Shown: positions 1-9,007 of the stretch, piece by piece
Layout: every line of letters starts with the position of its first letter
Numbering within the stretch: the first letter of the stretch is position 1
Assembly (NCBI RefSeq): GCF_026248825.1
Contig: NZ_CP110973.1
Coordinates: forward strand, 744,001 to 808,000
Reading direction: 5' to 3'
DNA: 64,000 nucleotides
Source of the DNA: Larkinella insperata
Lineage (GTDB): Bacteria > Bacteroidota > Bacteroidia > Cytophagales > Spirosomataceae
Notes under the pieces: model-generated
What the model saw: only the letters and a program-made list of their open reading frames with translations
Database searches by the model: none
What the model was told of the DNA's origin: nothing
Position numbers and translations under genes: made by a program

Positions 1-820
1 GCGGGTTGTTGGTTCCCAGCGACTGCCGAAGCTGATCGAGCGAAATATCCGTCCGAACAATAATTGTATCCCGAACGGCAAACTCCGTGGCCGGGTCCCG
101 AATCAGAAGTGTGTTCAGGAATATCTTGGAATTGCGCACGTTTTGCTGCTGTGTCACCAGGGCGGAACTGTCGGCGTTGTAGTCAACCTGCGCGGTCAGA
201 AAATCCGCCCGCGACCGCGTGCCTACTTCAAAATTGGTGCGGGCCAGTTCGAGCCGTTCGCGCGAGATGTCGAGTGCCTGCCGCAGCGATACCAGTTGCT
301 GCAACTGCCGGATTACGTCGTAGTAAGCCGTGGCAACATCGGCCACCGTGGTTTCAATGCTGGCGCGGGTGTTGGCTTCGCTGACCTTGACCACTTCTCC
401 CAGCCGGTCGTAGGCGATGAAGTTTCCAAACCCGTTAAAGATCGTCCAGTTGACGGCTACCCCCACCTGCGTATTTCGGTTGGTAATGCCATACAGGTTT
501 TGTGGGGGACGCAGGCCGTCCAGAAACTCCTGACGCAGATTTTGCAGGTTGTTGTTGTTCGTCAGGTTCCCCGTCACAAACGGGAAGAAAGAAGCTTTAG
601 CCGTTTTAAAATCTGTCCGGGCAATCTGCTCCTGCGACTTAAAAATTCGAATCTGGTAGCTCTTGTCGAGTGCGGCAGAAATGGCTTCCTGGAGCGTCAG
701 CGCAGGCCCTTCCTGCGTAATGACCGAGTTTCGGCGGAGTCGGGGCGCAAGCGATTGCGTTGGCTGAGCCCAGGTGGTTAAAAACGAAATGCAAAGGCTT
801 AGGGATAGAAGAAAGCGCAT
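1..820 (-). CDS. TolC family outer-membrane efflux channel, 5' part only
   Basis: The reverse strand reads open from an ATG at 820 to the left edge, giving about 273 N-terminal residues of a protein that should be roughly 430-480 long. A short signal peptide (MRFLLSLSLCISFLTTWAQ) is followed by the family's first helical pair: ALTLQEAISAALDKSYQIR, then TDFKTAKASFFPFV. Further on are VNWTIFNGFGN and ATAYYDVIRQLQQLVSLRQA. These are the periodic helices of the TolC periplasmic tunnel, and FNGFG marks the start of a barrel strand. The protein would be the outer-membrane exit duct of an RND- or ABC-type pump, whose other parts should lie to the left, outside the window. It is unrelated in position to the second TolC-like gene near 40 kb. 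The call is firm; the substrate is unknown. Confidence 0.9.
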   Translation of the reverse strand, partial: MRFLLSLSLCISFLTTWAQPTQSLAPRLRRNSVITQEGPALTLQEAISAALDKSYQIRIFKSQEQIARTDFKTAKASFFPFVTGNLTNNNNLQNLRQEFLDGLRPPQNLYGITNRNTQVGVAVNWTIFNGFGNFIAYDRLGEVVKVSEANTRASIETTVADVATAYYDVIRQLQQLVSLRQALDISRERLELARTNFEVGTRSRADFLTAQVDYNADSSALVTQQQNVRNSKIFLNTLLIRDPATEFAVRDTIIVRTDISLDQLRQSLGTNNP

Positions 821-849
821 TCTGGTATTATTTTCGGGTAATAAGCCAT

Positions 850-857
850 CAAAATTA
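850..857 (-). promoter_or_regulatory. Possible -7 element for the TolC gene
   Basis: The reverse strand reads TAATTTTG, an exact match to the Bacteroidota -7 consensus TAnnTTTG, 30 nt upstream of the TolC start codon. I do not see a TTTG -33 box at the right spacing, so only half the promoter is supported. Confidence 0.4.
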
Positions 858-890
858 AAAGATATTCTGTCATTCTTAGTATCCCCGAAT

Positions 891-898
891 TAGATTTG
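891..898 (+). promoter_or_regulatory. Possible -7 element for the amidohydrolase gene
   Basis: TAGATTTG matches TAnnTTTG and lies about 64 nt before the ATG at 962. It overlaps the only upstream alternative start (TTG at 896). That argues for the downstream ATG as the true start, because the TTG would sit in the promoter. There is no clear -33 box. Confidence 0.45.
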
Positions 899-961
899 GG
901 CCGAATCTTTCCGGTTGCGCCATTTCTATACCGCCTTTTTAAGCCGATAACATATAAACGC

Positions 962-2599
962 ATGCTATACCGCTACCTTGTTTTGGGCTCATTCCTTTTC
1001 TTTCTGGCGGCCTGTTCGTCGAAAAAGAACGCTGACCTGATTGTGCATCATGCCGTGGTCTACACTGCCGATTCGGCTTCGAATACAGCGCAGGCATTTG
1101 CGGTGAAAGACGGAAAGTTTCTGGCGGTGGGTTCCTCCGAAACCATCCTGAACGGATACACGGCCGACAGCGTCATTGATTTGGGCGGTCAACCCGTCTA
1201 TCCCGGCTTTTACGATCCGCACGCCCATTTTCTAGGGTTAGGGCAGGTTCTTGATCAGGCCGATCTGGTCGGTACGGCTTCGTTCGATGAAGTCATTCAG
1301 CGGCTCAAAGTGTTTCAGGCTAAAAACCCCACTGCGATCTGGCTCGTTGGCCGGGGTTGGGACCAGAACGACTGGCCGGACAAACAATTCCCGACCAAGG
1401 AAAAACTGGATGCGGCCTTTCCCAACATTCCGGTTTGCCTCACCCGGGTCGACGGTCACGCAGTGATGATCAACTCCAAAGCGCTCCGGCTGGCGGGCGT
1501 CACCAGGAACACCCAAATACCCGGTGGCGAAATTCTTCTGGCCGCTGGTGAACCGACGGGCGTGCTGATCGATAATGCGATGGGGATGGTTCGGCGGGTT
1601 ATTCCGCAGCCCGACGCCAAAGACAAGGAACGGATGCTGCTGGCGGCCCAACGGGTTTGCCTCTCGCTGGGTTTGACAACGGTTTCCGACGCCGGGCTCG
1701 ACCGAAAAGACATTGAGCTGGTCGAGCAACTGCACAAGGAAAATAAACTGAAAATCCGTGATTACGTAATGGTAAGCCTTGGCGAGCCGAATCTGGAGTA
1801 TTACCTCAAGCGCGGTCCTTTTCAGACCGATCGCCTAACGGTGCGTTCGTTTAAGCTGTACGCCGATGGGGCGCTGGGCTCGCGCGGAGCCTGCCTGCGG
1901 AAACCGTACAGCGACCGGCCCGAAACCGGCGGCTTTTTGCTGCTCAGCCCAAAAGAACTCAAACGGGCGCTGACCCTGCTGGCCCAGAGTGAGTTTCAGG
2001 CCAATACCCACTGCATCGGCGACTCGGCCAACCACCTCATTCTGGACCTGTACGGTAAACTGCTGCAGAAGCCAAACGGACGGCGGTGGCGGATTGAACA
2101 CGCGCAGGTGGTTTCGCCGGACGACTTCTGGAAATTCAACCGGTATTCGGTTATTCCGTCCGTGCAGCCCACCCACGCGACCTCAGACATGTACTGGGCC
2201 GCCGACCGCCTGGGACCAATTCGGGTCAAAGGAGCTTACGCCTTCAAAGATTTGATGAAGCAGAACGGTTTGATCGCGTTCGGCAGTGACTTTCCGGTCG
2301 AAGCGCCCAATCCGCTCTACGGCTTCCATGCCGCCGTGGCCCGGGTTGATGCCAAAGGATTTCCGGCGGGCGGGTTTCAAATGGAAAATGCCGTTGATCG
2401 GGCCGCTGCCCTGAAAGCCATGACGAGTTGGGCCGCCTACGCCAACTTCGAAGACCACCTGCGCGGCAGCATCGAACCCGGCAAACAGGCCGACTTTGTC
2501 GTTCTGCAACAGGACATCATGAAAATACCAGCGCCTGAAATCCGCGGGGCGACGGTGCTGCAGACGTGGGTTGGTGGCGAAAAAGTATTCCAGAAATAG
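962..2599 (+). CDS. Amidohydrolase family lipoprotein (YtcJ-like, amidohydrolase 3)
   Basis: The product is a metal-dependent hydrolase of the amidohydrolase superfamily, 545 residues, predicted to be a periplasm-facing lipoprotein. The start is the ATG at 962. It gives a clean lipoprotein signal (LYRYLVLGSFLFFLAAC, lipid-anchored Cys18), while an upstream TTG adds an implausible leader. The N-terminal small barrel strand (ADLIVHHAVVYTAD) and the metal-binding DPHAH (HxH at residues 87-89) are typical. GSDFPVE near residue 441 carries the late metal-binding Asp, and IEPGKQADFVVL is the usual closing strand. Members of this YtcJ-like branch act on amides or carbamates, but substrates are mostly unknown. 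The gene ends 3 bp from the convergent M48 gene. Confidence 0.88.
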   Translation: MLYRYLVLGSFLFFLAACSSKKNADLIVHHAVVYTADSASNTAQAFAVKDGKFLAVGSSETILNGYTADSVIDLGGQPVYPGFYDPHAHFLGLGQVLDQADLVGTASFDEVIQRLKVFQAKNPTAIWLVGRGWDQNDWPDKQFPTKEKLDAAFPNIPVCLTRVDGHAVMINSKALRLAGVTRNTQIPGGEILLAAGEPTGVLIDNAMGMVRRVIPQPDAKDKERMLLAAQRVCLSLGLTTVSDAGLDRKDIELVEQLHKENKLKIRDYVMVSLGEPNLEYYLKRGPFQTDRLTVRSFKLYADGALGSRGACLRKPYSDRPETGGFLLLSPKELKRALTLLAQSEFQANTHCIGDSANHLILDLYGKLLQKPNGRRWRIEHAQVVSPDDFWKFNRYSVIPSVQPTHATSDMYWAADRLGPIRVKGAYAFKDLMKQNGLIAFGSDFPVEAPNPLYGFHAAVARVDAKGFPAGGFQMENAVDRAAALKAMTSWAAYANFEDHLRGSIEPGKQADFVVLQQDIMKIPAPEIRGATVLQTWVGGEKVFQK

Positions 2600-2602
2600 C
2601 GA

Positions 2603-3388
2603 TTACTTGGCGCCTTTGTATTTGTCAATCGCTTCCTGAATCCGGGCGATCCGGTTGTCGGGATCGGGGTGGCTGCTCATGAATTCGGAGGGGCGGTTGG
2701 GTCCACCGGCGGCCTTCAGGATCTCCATTACGTCGATCATGGCTTCGGGTTTGTAACCACTCTCGACCATCCAGCGTACGCCCAGCTGATCCGATTCAAT
2801 CTCATCGTCACGGCCGTATTTCAGCCCGATCAGGTTCGCCACGTAGGCGGCAATGGCGGCATTGCGCCCAGGGGCGTCGGGGTCGGAGGTGGCGATGGCT
2901 GCGGCTCCGGCCAGCCCCTGCGTGAGTTGCTGTTTGGCCATTTGCTCGGCGGAATGCCGGCCCACCACGTGGGTAATTTCGTGGCCCAGGACGCCCGCCA
3001 ATTGATCTTCATTCTTCAACTTGTCGAGCAAGGCCGCCGTAATGAAAATCTGCCCGCCCGGCACGGCAAAGGCGTTTACCGTCCGCTCGTCGGCCAACAC
3101 GTGAAAGTCGAACTGGTAGGGACTGTTTTTAACGCTGGTTGAATTGACAATTTTCTGACCGACGCGCTTTACGGACTGCTGCACTTTTTCGTCGGGGTAC
3201 AACCCGCCGAATTGCTGAGCCATTTGCGGAGCACTTTCGATACCCAGCCGCACCTCCTGCTCGGGCGTCATGCTGACGTGCTGTTTTTCACCCGTCACCG
3301 GGTTTTCTTGGGTATTTGTAAAATAGGTGAACAGGGCCACCAAGGCCATCACCAAACCGATAACAATTTGTGTGACTCGGGAACGCAT
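2603..3388 (-). CDS. M48 family metallopeptidase (YggG/LoiP-like)
   Basis: This is a zinc metalloprotease of 261 residues with one N-terminal membrane anchor or signal segment (about residues 5-23: VTQIVIGLVMALVALFTYF). The zinc motif HEITH lies at residues 136-140, and the third ligand is probably the Glu in DDEIESDQLG further on. The upstream segment VNAFAVPGGQIFI is the hallmark of the M48 family. Single-anchor M48 enzymes of this size (LoiP/YcaL type) work in the periplasm on damaged or misassembled envelope proteins, and that is the likely role here. The gene stands alone, convergent with the amidohydrolase. Confidence 0.93.
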   Translation of the reverse strand: MRSRVTQIVIGLVMALVALFTYFTNTQENPVTGEKQHVSMTPEQEVRLGIESAPQMAQQFGGLYPDEKVQQSVKRVGQKIVNSTSVKNSPYQFDFHVLADERTVNAFAVPGGQIFITAALLDKLKNEDQLAGVLGHEITHVVGRHSAEQMAKQQLTQGLAGAAAIATSDPDAPGRNAAIAAYVANLIGLKYGRDDEIESDQLGVRWMVESGYKPEAMIDVMEILKAAGGPNRPSEFMSSHPDPDNRIARIQEAIDKYKGAK

Positions 3389-3487
3389 AGTAGACAGATG
3401 AGCGGTTTCTTCAGTAATCGTAGTACTAAACCAATTCTGCGCGAAAAGTTCTTTACTTCTTATTTTTTCGTTCGCGGCTTTACCCGT

Positions 3488-4666
3488 TCAAGCCGTGACC
3501 CTTGGCCTTTTCAGGGCCTTATTTCGCCATTGCTGCTGAAGCGGAATTTCAAAATAGCGATACGACAACCAACTCAGACTAAGTAACACCGTAAAGAAAA
3601 GCAGCAAACTCCATGGCGTATTGAAAACCGTATTTGAATACCCCAGCGTTTGAACGACCAACACCGCCACCAGTTGAAGCGGAAAGTGCAGCAGATAGGA
3701 CGAGTAGCTCAAATCGCCCATAAAGGAGACCCGTTTTCCCAGATGCCCCCGCCTGATTTCCCAAACCACTAGCGCCAGAATGGTCAGCGGAAACAACACT
3801 GCTACCATGAAAAAATGGACACCCCGGTCATACAGAAACGCATACCGACTCGCCAGAGAAAAGTGCGCCAGTACAGTCAAGAACAGCGTCTTAAAAACGG
3901 GCGTGTGAAATTCCAGCAAGGTGACAAACCACGCCAGCCCGGCGCTTACACCAATGAGTGCACGCCAGGGGCTGTGCATAATTTCCCGGAAATATAACCG
4001 GAATATTTTATACAACACCCCACCGATAAAAAAGGAAAACATCCCCCGCGCTACCTGGTAACCCTGATAATAAAAAACCGCGTAACTAATTAAAGCAACC
4101 AGCAATAGAATGCCTGTTCTGTCTCGTTGCAGCCAGCATATTCCAAAAAAGACCATGTATAGCATTACTTCAACGGATACCGACCAGACCGGTCCGTTGA
4201 ACGAAAAGCCTTCGTGGAAACCCCAGTTGGACGCAAAAAACAGTTGCAGTACAAAATGGTAGAGATCATTATTGCGATAAACGAAATAGCAGCCGAAATC
4301 GGACCTGTAGAGGGTCTGGAGCAGCAGAACCGTAAGCAGGGTTGCCGCATGAAGGGGATATAACCGGGACAAGCGCAGGATAGAAAAGTCCCGGAGCGCA
4401 ATCGTACGCGCCCTGATTTTATCCGAATACAGCCAGAAGAAAATAAAGCCCGACAACGTAAAAAACAACTCTACGGCTCTATCCCCAACTTCGTAAAAAA
4501 AGTAGAAGATGCTGTAAAGGGGTTGCTGCTCCGGTTCAAAACCGGGACGACTCGAACAGAGGTTGTAGCTATGCCGCCAGTGGTACAGAACCACCGATAA
4601 AGCGGCAATTCCCCGTAACACGTCAAGGGAATAAAAACGGGTAGGAATACTGTACTTTTTACTCAT
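3488..4666 (-). CDS. Acyltransferase 3 family membrane protein
   Basis: This 392-residue polytopic membrane protein has about ten hydrophobic segments. The N-terminus carries the acyltransferase-3 signature: SLDVLRGIAALSVVLYHW, where the His is the presumed catalytic residue. The conserved basic motif RLSRLYPLH follows near residue 105. Proteins of this family move acetyl or other acyl groups onto surface polysaccharides, lipids or peptidoglycan at the inner membrane. Nothing nearby identifies the acceptor; no polysaccharide biosynthesis genes are adjacent. The start is the only ATG ahead of the conserved N-terminus. Confidence 0.9.
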   Translation of the reverse strand: MSKKYSIPTRFYSLDVLRGIAALSVVLYHWRHSYNLCSSRPGFEPEQQPLYSIFYFFYEVGDRAVELFFTLSGFIFFWLYSDKIRARTIALRDFSILRLSRLYPLHAATLLTVLLLQTLYRSDFGCYFVYRNNDLYHFVLQLFFASNWGFHEGFSFNGPVWSVSVEVMLYMVFFGICWLQRDRTGILLLVALISYAVFYYQGYQVARGMFSFFIGGVLYKIFRLYFREIMHSPWRALIGVSAGLAWFVTLLEFHTPVFKTLFLTVLAHFSLASRYAFLYDRGVHFFMVAVLFPLTILALVVWEIRRGHLGKRVSFMGDLSYSSYLLHFPLQLVAVLVVQTLGYSNTVFNTPWSLLLFFTVLLSLSWLSYRYFEIPLQQQWRNKALKRPRVTA

Positions 4667-4816
4667 TCTACGCTTCTTTCCTGCCCCGAATACCGGGCCG
4701 CGAAATTAGCAGAAAATCTTCAATCCGAAAGAATCGCTCTTCTTACTATGCTTGTTATCAACCGAAACCCCACCTTCTTTTACTATATGGCAGAGTACTT
4801 TATGCAATTCAGGCAA

Positions 4817-5713
4817 TTATTTCTCCACCTCAACCCGCCAGTCAGGACCGCTGTTCACGTTGTATTTTTCGGCGAAATTGCCCATGTTGACCGCGACAGA
4901 AAAGTTAAGCAAACTGTTGAAGTAGGCCACATTTTCTCCCGCCTTCGACTCGCCAAATGTATTGACAAGGGGAAGCCGGTTGTCGAAAACGAGCTGATCC
5001 TGGTGGTAAATCCGGACTCGTACGGTTTCGCCGGTTTTGGTGCCCAACTGCCCGAAAAGCTGTTTGGGAATGCTGGTCCAGAGGTTGCCGTATTGCACGT
5101 CCAGAACCGGGATGTTTCCTTTCAAAACACCTTTCTCCAAAACCGGCCGCTGGTACGGTAGTTTGGTAACCTCGGCGGGCAGCTCTCTGCCAACCTGCGC
5201 GAAGGTGATCATTTTGGCCGCTAACCGGGCTCCCGTGTACGCATACACGTCACGGCCGTGAAACGTGTAGGATTCACTGGAGTTCCGGAGCCGATTGACG
5301 GCTTCGTCGATTTCGCGCACCTGCCGGATGCCCAGCTTTTCGGCGATGAGCGTGAGAGTCCCGTTGTCGGGCGTTACAAAATAGTGGCCCGATTGGGTCA
5401 GCAACACCACCGATTTTCGTTCCGTACCCACACCGGGATCGCATACCGAGACGAAAACCGTACCTTTGGGGTAATACGGGGCCGTTTGCAAAAGCCGGTA
5501 AGCCGCTTCCCAGATGTTGTACGGCGGTATTTCGTGAGTCAAATCAAAAATCCGGAGGTTGGGCGACACCCCCACTGCCACGCCCTTCATGGCCGAAACC
5601 GCCCCGTCTTTCGTTCCAAAATCCGATTGAAATACCAATACGCCATTCTGCGCTAACAGCGCCGTTGTTGTTAACCAACCGTAAAACACCAGAAAGACGG
5701 TTTTGCGGATCAT
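4817..5713 (-). CDS. SAM hydrolase (SAM hydroxide adenosyltransferase, DUF62) with signal peptide
   Basis: The 298-residue product belongs to the fluorinase/SAM-hydroxide adenosyltransferase family, which cleaves S-adenosylmethionine to adenosine and methionine. Family motifs seen: FQSDFGTKDGAV (residues 28-39), DLTHEIPPYN (57-66), CDPGVGTERKSV (91-102) and TPDNGTLT. The protein begins with what looks like a cleavable signal peptide (IRKTVFLVFYGWLTTTALLAQ). Characterised family members are generally regarded as cytoplasmic, so export would be odd because SAM is not expected in the periplasm. The gene lies 86 bp downstream of the esterase gene on the same strand, separated by a strong hairpin. 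The family call is firm; the cellular role is open. Confidence 0.88.
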   Translation of the reverse strand: MIRKTVFLVFYGWLTTTALLAQNGVLVFQSDFGTKDGAVSAMKGVAVGVSPNLRIFDLTHEIPPYNIWEAAYRLLQTAPYYPKGTVFVSVCDPGVGTERKSVVLLTQSGHYFVTPDNGTLTLIAEKLGIRQVREIDEAVNRLRNSSESYTFHGRDVYAYTGARLAAKMITFAQVGRELPAEVTKLPYQRPVLEKGVLKGNIPVLDVQYGNLWTSIPKQLFGQLGTKTGETVRVRIYHQDQLVFDNRLPLVNTFGESKAGENVAYFNSLLNFSVAVNMGNFAEKYNVNSGPDWRVEVEK

Positions 5714-5735
5714 AGTTTTCAGTACATGTAAGTCC

Positions 5736-5793
5736 GGAATGATGAAGGATGGGTGGAGGGCCGCATCGTTCCTGACCTATCCTTCATCGTTCC
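5736..5793 (-). other. Intercistronic long-stem hairpin (esterase to SAM hydrolase gap)
   Basis: The arms at 5736-5750 and 5779-5793 pair over 15 positions with a single G-T pair, enclosing a 28-nt loop. It lies between the esterase stop and the SAM-hydrolase start. No T-run follows on the reverse strand, so it may be a processing or stability element instead of a plain terminator. Confidence 0.6.
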
Positions 5794-5799
5794 TTTTGG

Positions 5800-7098
5800 C
5801 TACTTGTTTGTTCCCTTTAACTGTTGAATCAGCCAGGCCGTCATGAGTTCGGTTTGCTCGGGATACGTCCAGTGGCCGGTGTCTTCGTACGGTTTCAATT
5901 GCTTCGGGGCCGAAATTACGTTGTACGACGCATACATTGAAGTGGGCGGGCAGGTTTCGTCGTTGTAACCCCACGAGTAATAGCCGGGCACTTTAACCTG
6001 CCGCGAGAAATTGACGACATCATAATACCCCACGGTTTTGATTTTGGCCGGGGTGTTGTTGAACGCCAGCGCCTTGCCGGTAAACAAGTGCGGCCAGCCA
6101 CCCGCCCGGCCTTTCAGATACCCCGTCATATCGGCCAGCGCCGGGTAGTACGCGCCGAGCCATTTCACGCGCTTGTCGAGTCCGGCGGTGATGATGGACA
6201 ACGCCCCGCCCTGGCTCCCGCCCGTAACGGCCAGGTTACTACCGTCATACTGCGGCAAACTGACCAAAAAATCGTTGGCCCGAACGCAGCCCAGGTAAAC
6301 GCGTTTGTAGTAATACCGGTCACGGTCGTCGAGGTTAAAATTCATGTAACCGCCCAGGGCGCCGGCACTCAGGTTTTGGTAGACCGCCGGGTCGAGGTTG
6401 ACCGGAATGCCGTGAATCCCGATTTCCAGCGTAATGATTCCTTTTTCCGCATCGGCGATGTTGCCTCCGTACGGCCGAATTCCGGCGCCGGGCACCCGCA
6501 GCAACGCCGGGTATTTGCCCTCCTGCTTCGGAACGCACAAAATACCGTAGAGCCGCGAGTTGGCGTAGTTCTGAATATTGACGTGGTAAACGTTGACTTT
6601 CTCGGTGCAGCGTTCCGGAAGCAGCATCAGGCGGGCGTCGAGCGGAATCCGGCTGAGTTCGGCTTTGGCGCTATCCCAGAACATCTGAAAATCCGCCGGA
6701 TTTTCAACGGTCGGTGTAATCTGAAACGGATTGAATCCCGCCGTAGCCAGGTTGCGGTACGTTTTACCGTTGATTTCGGCGGTGGCAATGCAGCGCAGGA
6801 AACCCGGTGTTTTCATCGTGCCGCCGTCGACGGTCGTGGTGCCGTTGGTCAGCGTTACGGTTTCCTGTTTGGTCGGGTCCATTTTCTCCGGACCGATTTC
6901 GTAACGAACCCTGGCTCCCTTGACCGGGTTGCCGTTCTGTAGCACCGAAATGGTAAACTTAACGGATTCACCGGGGCGGTAGAGCCAGTCGAGGTGATCG
7001 GGTGCGACAACAATTTTGATGGGTCGTTCGGCGGGCTGGGCCAGGGCGCAGGCCGTTACAAACAAGTACAGGTAAATCAACAAGGCATTTTTCTTCAT
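5800..7098 (-). CDS. Acetylxylan esterase / cephalosporin-C deacetylase family (CE7-like) exported esterase
   Basis: This exported serine esterase has 432 residues. A signal peptide (about 1-20, ending ACALAQ) is followed by an Ig-like domain (about 25-125: RPGESVKFTISVLQNG). The rest is the AXE1 alpha/beta-hydrolase domain. The nucleophile is Ser295 in GGSQGG, a charge-relay Asp is likely in NDETCPPTS, and the His is in EDTGHWTYPE. CE7 enzymes remove acetyl groups from xylo-oligosaccharides and other acetylated sugars. The extra N-terminal Ig-like domain is common in the Bacteroidota forms. The 5' end faces the terminator of the GH20 gene, so this gene probably has its own promoter. Confidence 0.88.
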   Translation of the reverse strand: MKKNALLIYLYLFVTACALAQPAERPIKIVVAPDHLDWLYRPGESVKFTISVLQNGNPVKGARVRYEIGPEKMDPTKQETVTLTNGTTTVDGGTMKTPGFLRCIATAEINGKTYRNLATAGFNPFQITPTVENPADFQMFWDSAKAELSRIPLDARLMLLPERCTEKVNVYHVNIQNYANSRLYGILCVPKQEGKYPALLRVPGAGIRPYGGNIADAEKGIITLEIGIHGIPVNLDPAVYQNLSAGALGGYMNFNLDDRDRYYYKRVYLGCVRANDFLVSLPQYDGSNLAVTGGSQGGALSIITAGLDKRVKWLGAYYPALADMTGYLKGRAGGWPHLFTGKALAFNNTPAKIKTVGYYDVVNFSRQVKVPGYYSWGYNDETCPPTSMYASYNVISAPKQLKPYEDTGHWTYPEQTELMTAWLIQQLKGTNK

Positions 7099-7272
7099 GG
7101 AGCTCAGGTATCAAATTAATTCCAGGTTTCGCAGCAAAGAAGTCTTCTTACCAGGCAATTCTACTAGTTAACCGGCATCCGTTTTACGAAAAGGCCGTTT
7201 ATTCGAAAAGCCACGAGCCTTATCATCAAGGATGTAATGCTTACCATTGGCAAGTCAAGACCCTAAAAAACA

Positions 7273-7304
7273 GCGAAGCCCGGAAGTTAACTTCCGGGCT
7301 TCGC
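7273..7304 (-). terminator. Rho-independent terminator of the GH20 gene
   Basis: A perfect 32-bp palindrome (16-bp arms) is followed on the reverse strand by TG and six T residues (plus-strand AAAAAA at 7265-7270). It lies 22 bp past the GH20 stop codon. This is a textbook intrinsic terminator that closes the ROK-GH20 unit. Confidence 0.92.
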
Positions 7305-7325
7305 CATGACTGAATCAGGGAAGAC

Positions 7326-8990
7326 TTACAGCTTTGCCGTTGAACCGTCGGGTTTTACGTACTCAAAATTAGCGTTGATGGGTGCCCCGCAGTAATTAAT
7401 TTGCAGCGCATCCAACCGCTTTTTGTGCACTTCCAGACGCTTTTTAAAATCGTCCAGGTTTCGGCGCTCCCGGGGTGTCCAACCGATCTCGGCCATCGCA
7501 ATCGCCCGCGGAAACATCATGTATTCCAGGTGATGCGGAGTTTTCATGTATTCGGTCCAGACGTTGGCCTGCACCCCGACGATGTGTTTCCGGATGTCGG
7601 CCGACAGGCTATCCGGTGCCGGTTCGTACGAATACGTTTTTTCCAGCGGCAACAAACCGCCGATCGAAATGGGCTGCGAGGTTGTTTTGGGGTCGGCCTG
7701 GTAATAGTCCAGGTAAAAGTAGGTGGTCGGCGTCATGATGGCATTGTGGCCCAGTTTGGCCGCGGCAATACCGCCGTCAACACCCCGCCAGCTCATCACC
7801 GTTGCGTTGGGCGACAAACCGCCTTCCAGGATTTCGTCCCAGCCAATCATTTTGCGGCCTTTCGAGGTAATAAACTTGTCGATGCGCCCAATGAAGTAGC
7901 TTTGCAACTCGTGTTCGTCTTTCAGCCCCTGCTTTTTGATGAGGTCCTGGCAAAAACGGCTTGCTTTCCACTGCGTTTTAGGGCATTCGTCCCCGCCGAT
8001 GTGAATGTACTGGCTCGGAAACAGATCGATCACTTCCGTCAGAACTTCCTGCAGGAATTGAAACGTTTCCTCGCGCGGAAACAACACATCCTCGTGAACA
8101 CCCCACTTGCCCGTAACCGGCACAATTTTGTCGGCACTGCTGCCCAGTTGCGGATAAGCCGCCAGGATCGCCATGGCATGACCCGGCATTTCGATTTCCG
8201 GTATTACCGTGATAAACCGGTCCTGCGCGTAGTTAATCACCTCCCGGATTTGCTCCTGGGTGTAAAAACCACCGTAGGGCGTTTTATCGTACTTGTTGTT
8301 CCGGTAATGGCCCAGCATGGTTTCCTGACGGGTTGAGCCGATTTCGGTCAGTTTCGGGTGTTTCTTGATTTCAATCCGCCAGCCCTGATCGTCGGTCAGG
8401 TGCCAGTGGAACGTGTTGATTTTGTGCAGGGCAATCTGGTCGATCACTTTCTTAACGGCCGGTACCGGATAAAAATGCCGGGCAACGTCCAGCATAAAAC
8501 CCCGGTAACCAAAACGGGGCTGGTCTTCAATGGTGCAGCACGGCACCGACCAGTCAACGCCCTGAGCGACGGCAGCGTTAAAGACTGGAGCGGGCATGAG
8601 TTGCAACAACGACTGAACGGCGTAGAAAAAACCGTTCGGCTGCTGGGCCGTCAGGGTAATGCGTTTGGGTGTCACGTTCAGAAAATAGCCCTCTTTCTCC
8701 AGCTTGGGACTTTGGGCGGTTTCGAAAACGATGCTTCCCCCTTTACCGGTTTTGATCTGGGGCGTCCGGCCGGTGGATCGGGCCAACTGCTCGGCCAGCA
8801 TCCCGGCAACCCGCCGAACTTCGGCGTCTTCCTTGCCGATGCTGATTACGATCTCGTTCGGCAATTTAAAATTCCCTTGCTTTTCTTCCAGCCGAACGGG
8901 CTGAGGGACAAGGGCATAACGAGGAGTCTGCGCTGTGGCAAACTGAATAGTCAGACAAAAAAATACGAAACGGGCAATCAGGATTCTCAT
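7326..8990 (-). CDS. Beta-N-acetylhexosaminidase, GH20
   Basis: The 554-residue exported glycosidase removes terminal N-acetylglucosamine or N-acetylgalactosamine from chitin-derived or glycoprotein oligosaccharides. The signal peptide (1-20, ending QFATAQ) is followed by the GH20b N-terminal domain (about 25-155) and the catalytic barrel. The catalytic Asp-Glu pair is Asp334-Glu335 in HIGGDECPKTQW. Also seen are TFHWHLTDDQGWRIEI, VIPEIEMPGHA and MIGWDEILEGG, all family landmarks. The gene begins 17 bp downstream of the ROK gene and is probably co-transcribed with it, so GlcNAc-type sugars are the likely inducer. Confidence 0.96.
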   Translation of the reverse strand: MRILIARFVFFCLTIQFATAQTPRYALVPQPVRLEEKQGNFKLPNEIVISIGKEDAEVRRVAGMLAEQLARSTGRTPQIKTGKGGSIVFETAQSPKLEKEGYFLNVTPKRITLTAQQPNGFFYAVQSLLQLMPAPVFNAAVAQGVDWSVPCCTIEDQPRFGYRGFMLDVARHFYPVPAVKKVIDQIALHKINTFHWHLTDDQGWRIEIKKHPKLTEIGSTRQETMLGHYRNNKYDKTPYGGFYTQEQIREVINYAQDRFITVIPEIEMPGHAMAILAAYPQLGSSADKIVPVTGKWGVHEDVLFPREETFQFLQEVLTEVIDLFPSQYIHIGGDECPKTQWKASRFCQDLIKKQGLKDEHELQSYFIGRIDKFITSKGRKMIGWDEILEGGLSPNATVMSWRGVDGGIAAAKLGHNAIMTPTTYFYLDYYQADPKTTSQPISIGGLLPLEKTYSYEPAPDSLSADIRKHIVGVQANVWTEYMKTPHHLEYMMFPRAIAMAEIGWTPRERRNLDDFKKRLEVHKKRLDALQINYCGAPINANFEYVKPDGSTAKL

Positions 8991-9007
8991 TCAGCAAGAG
9001 GGATTAT

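Noticed and set aside
143..781. Plus-strand open frame of 212 residues
   Set aside because: It is antisense to the TolC-like gene, whose reverse-strand reading gives a clear signal peptide and family repeats.
6088..6942. Plus-strand open frame of 284 residues
   Set aside because: It is antisense to the CE7 esterase gene, which has full catalytic motifs; long antisense frames are common at this GC content.
7401..8336. Plus-strand open frame of 311 residues
   Set aside because: It is a shadow of the GH20 gene on the other strand, with no motif of its own.
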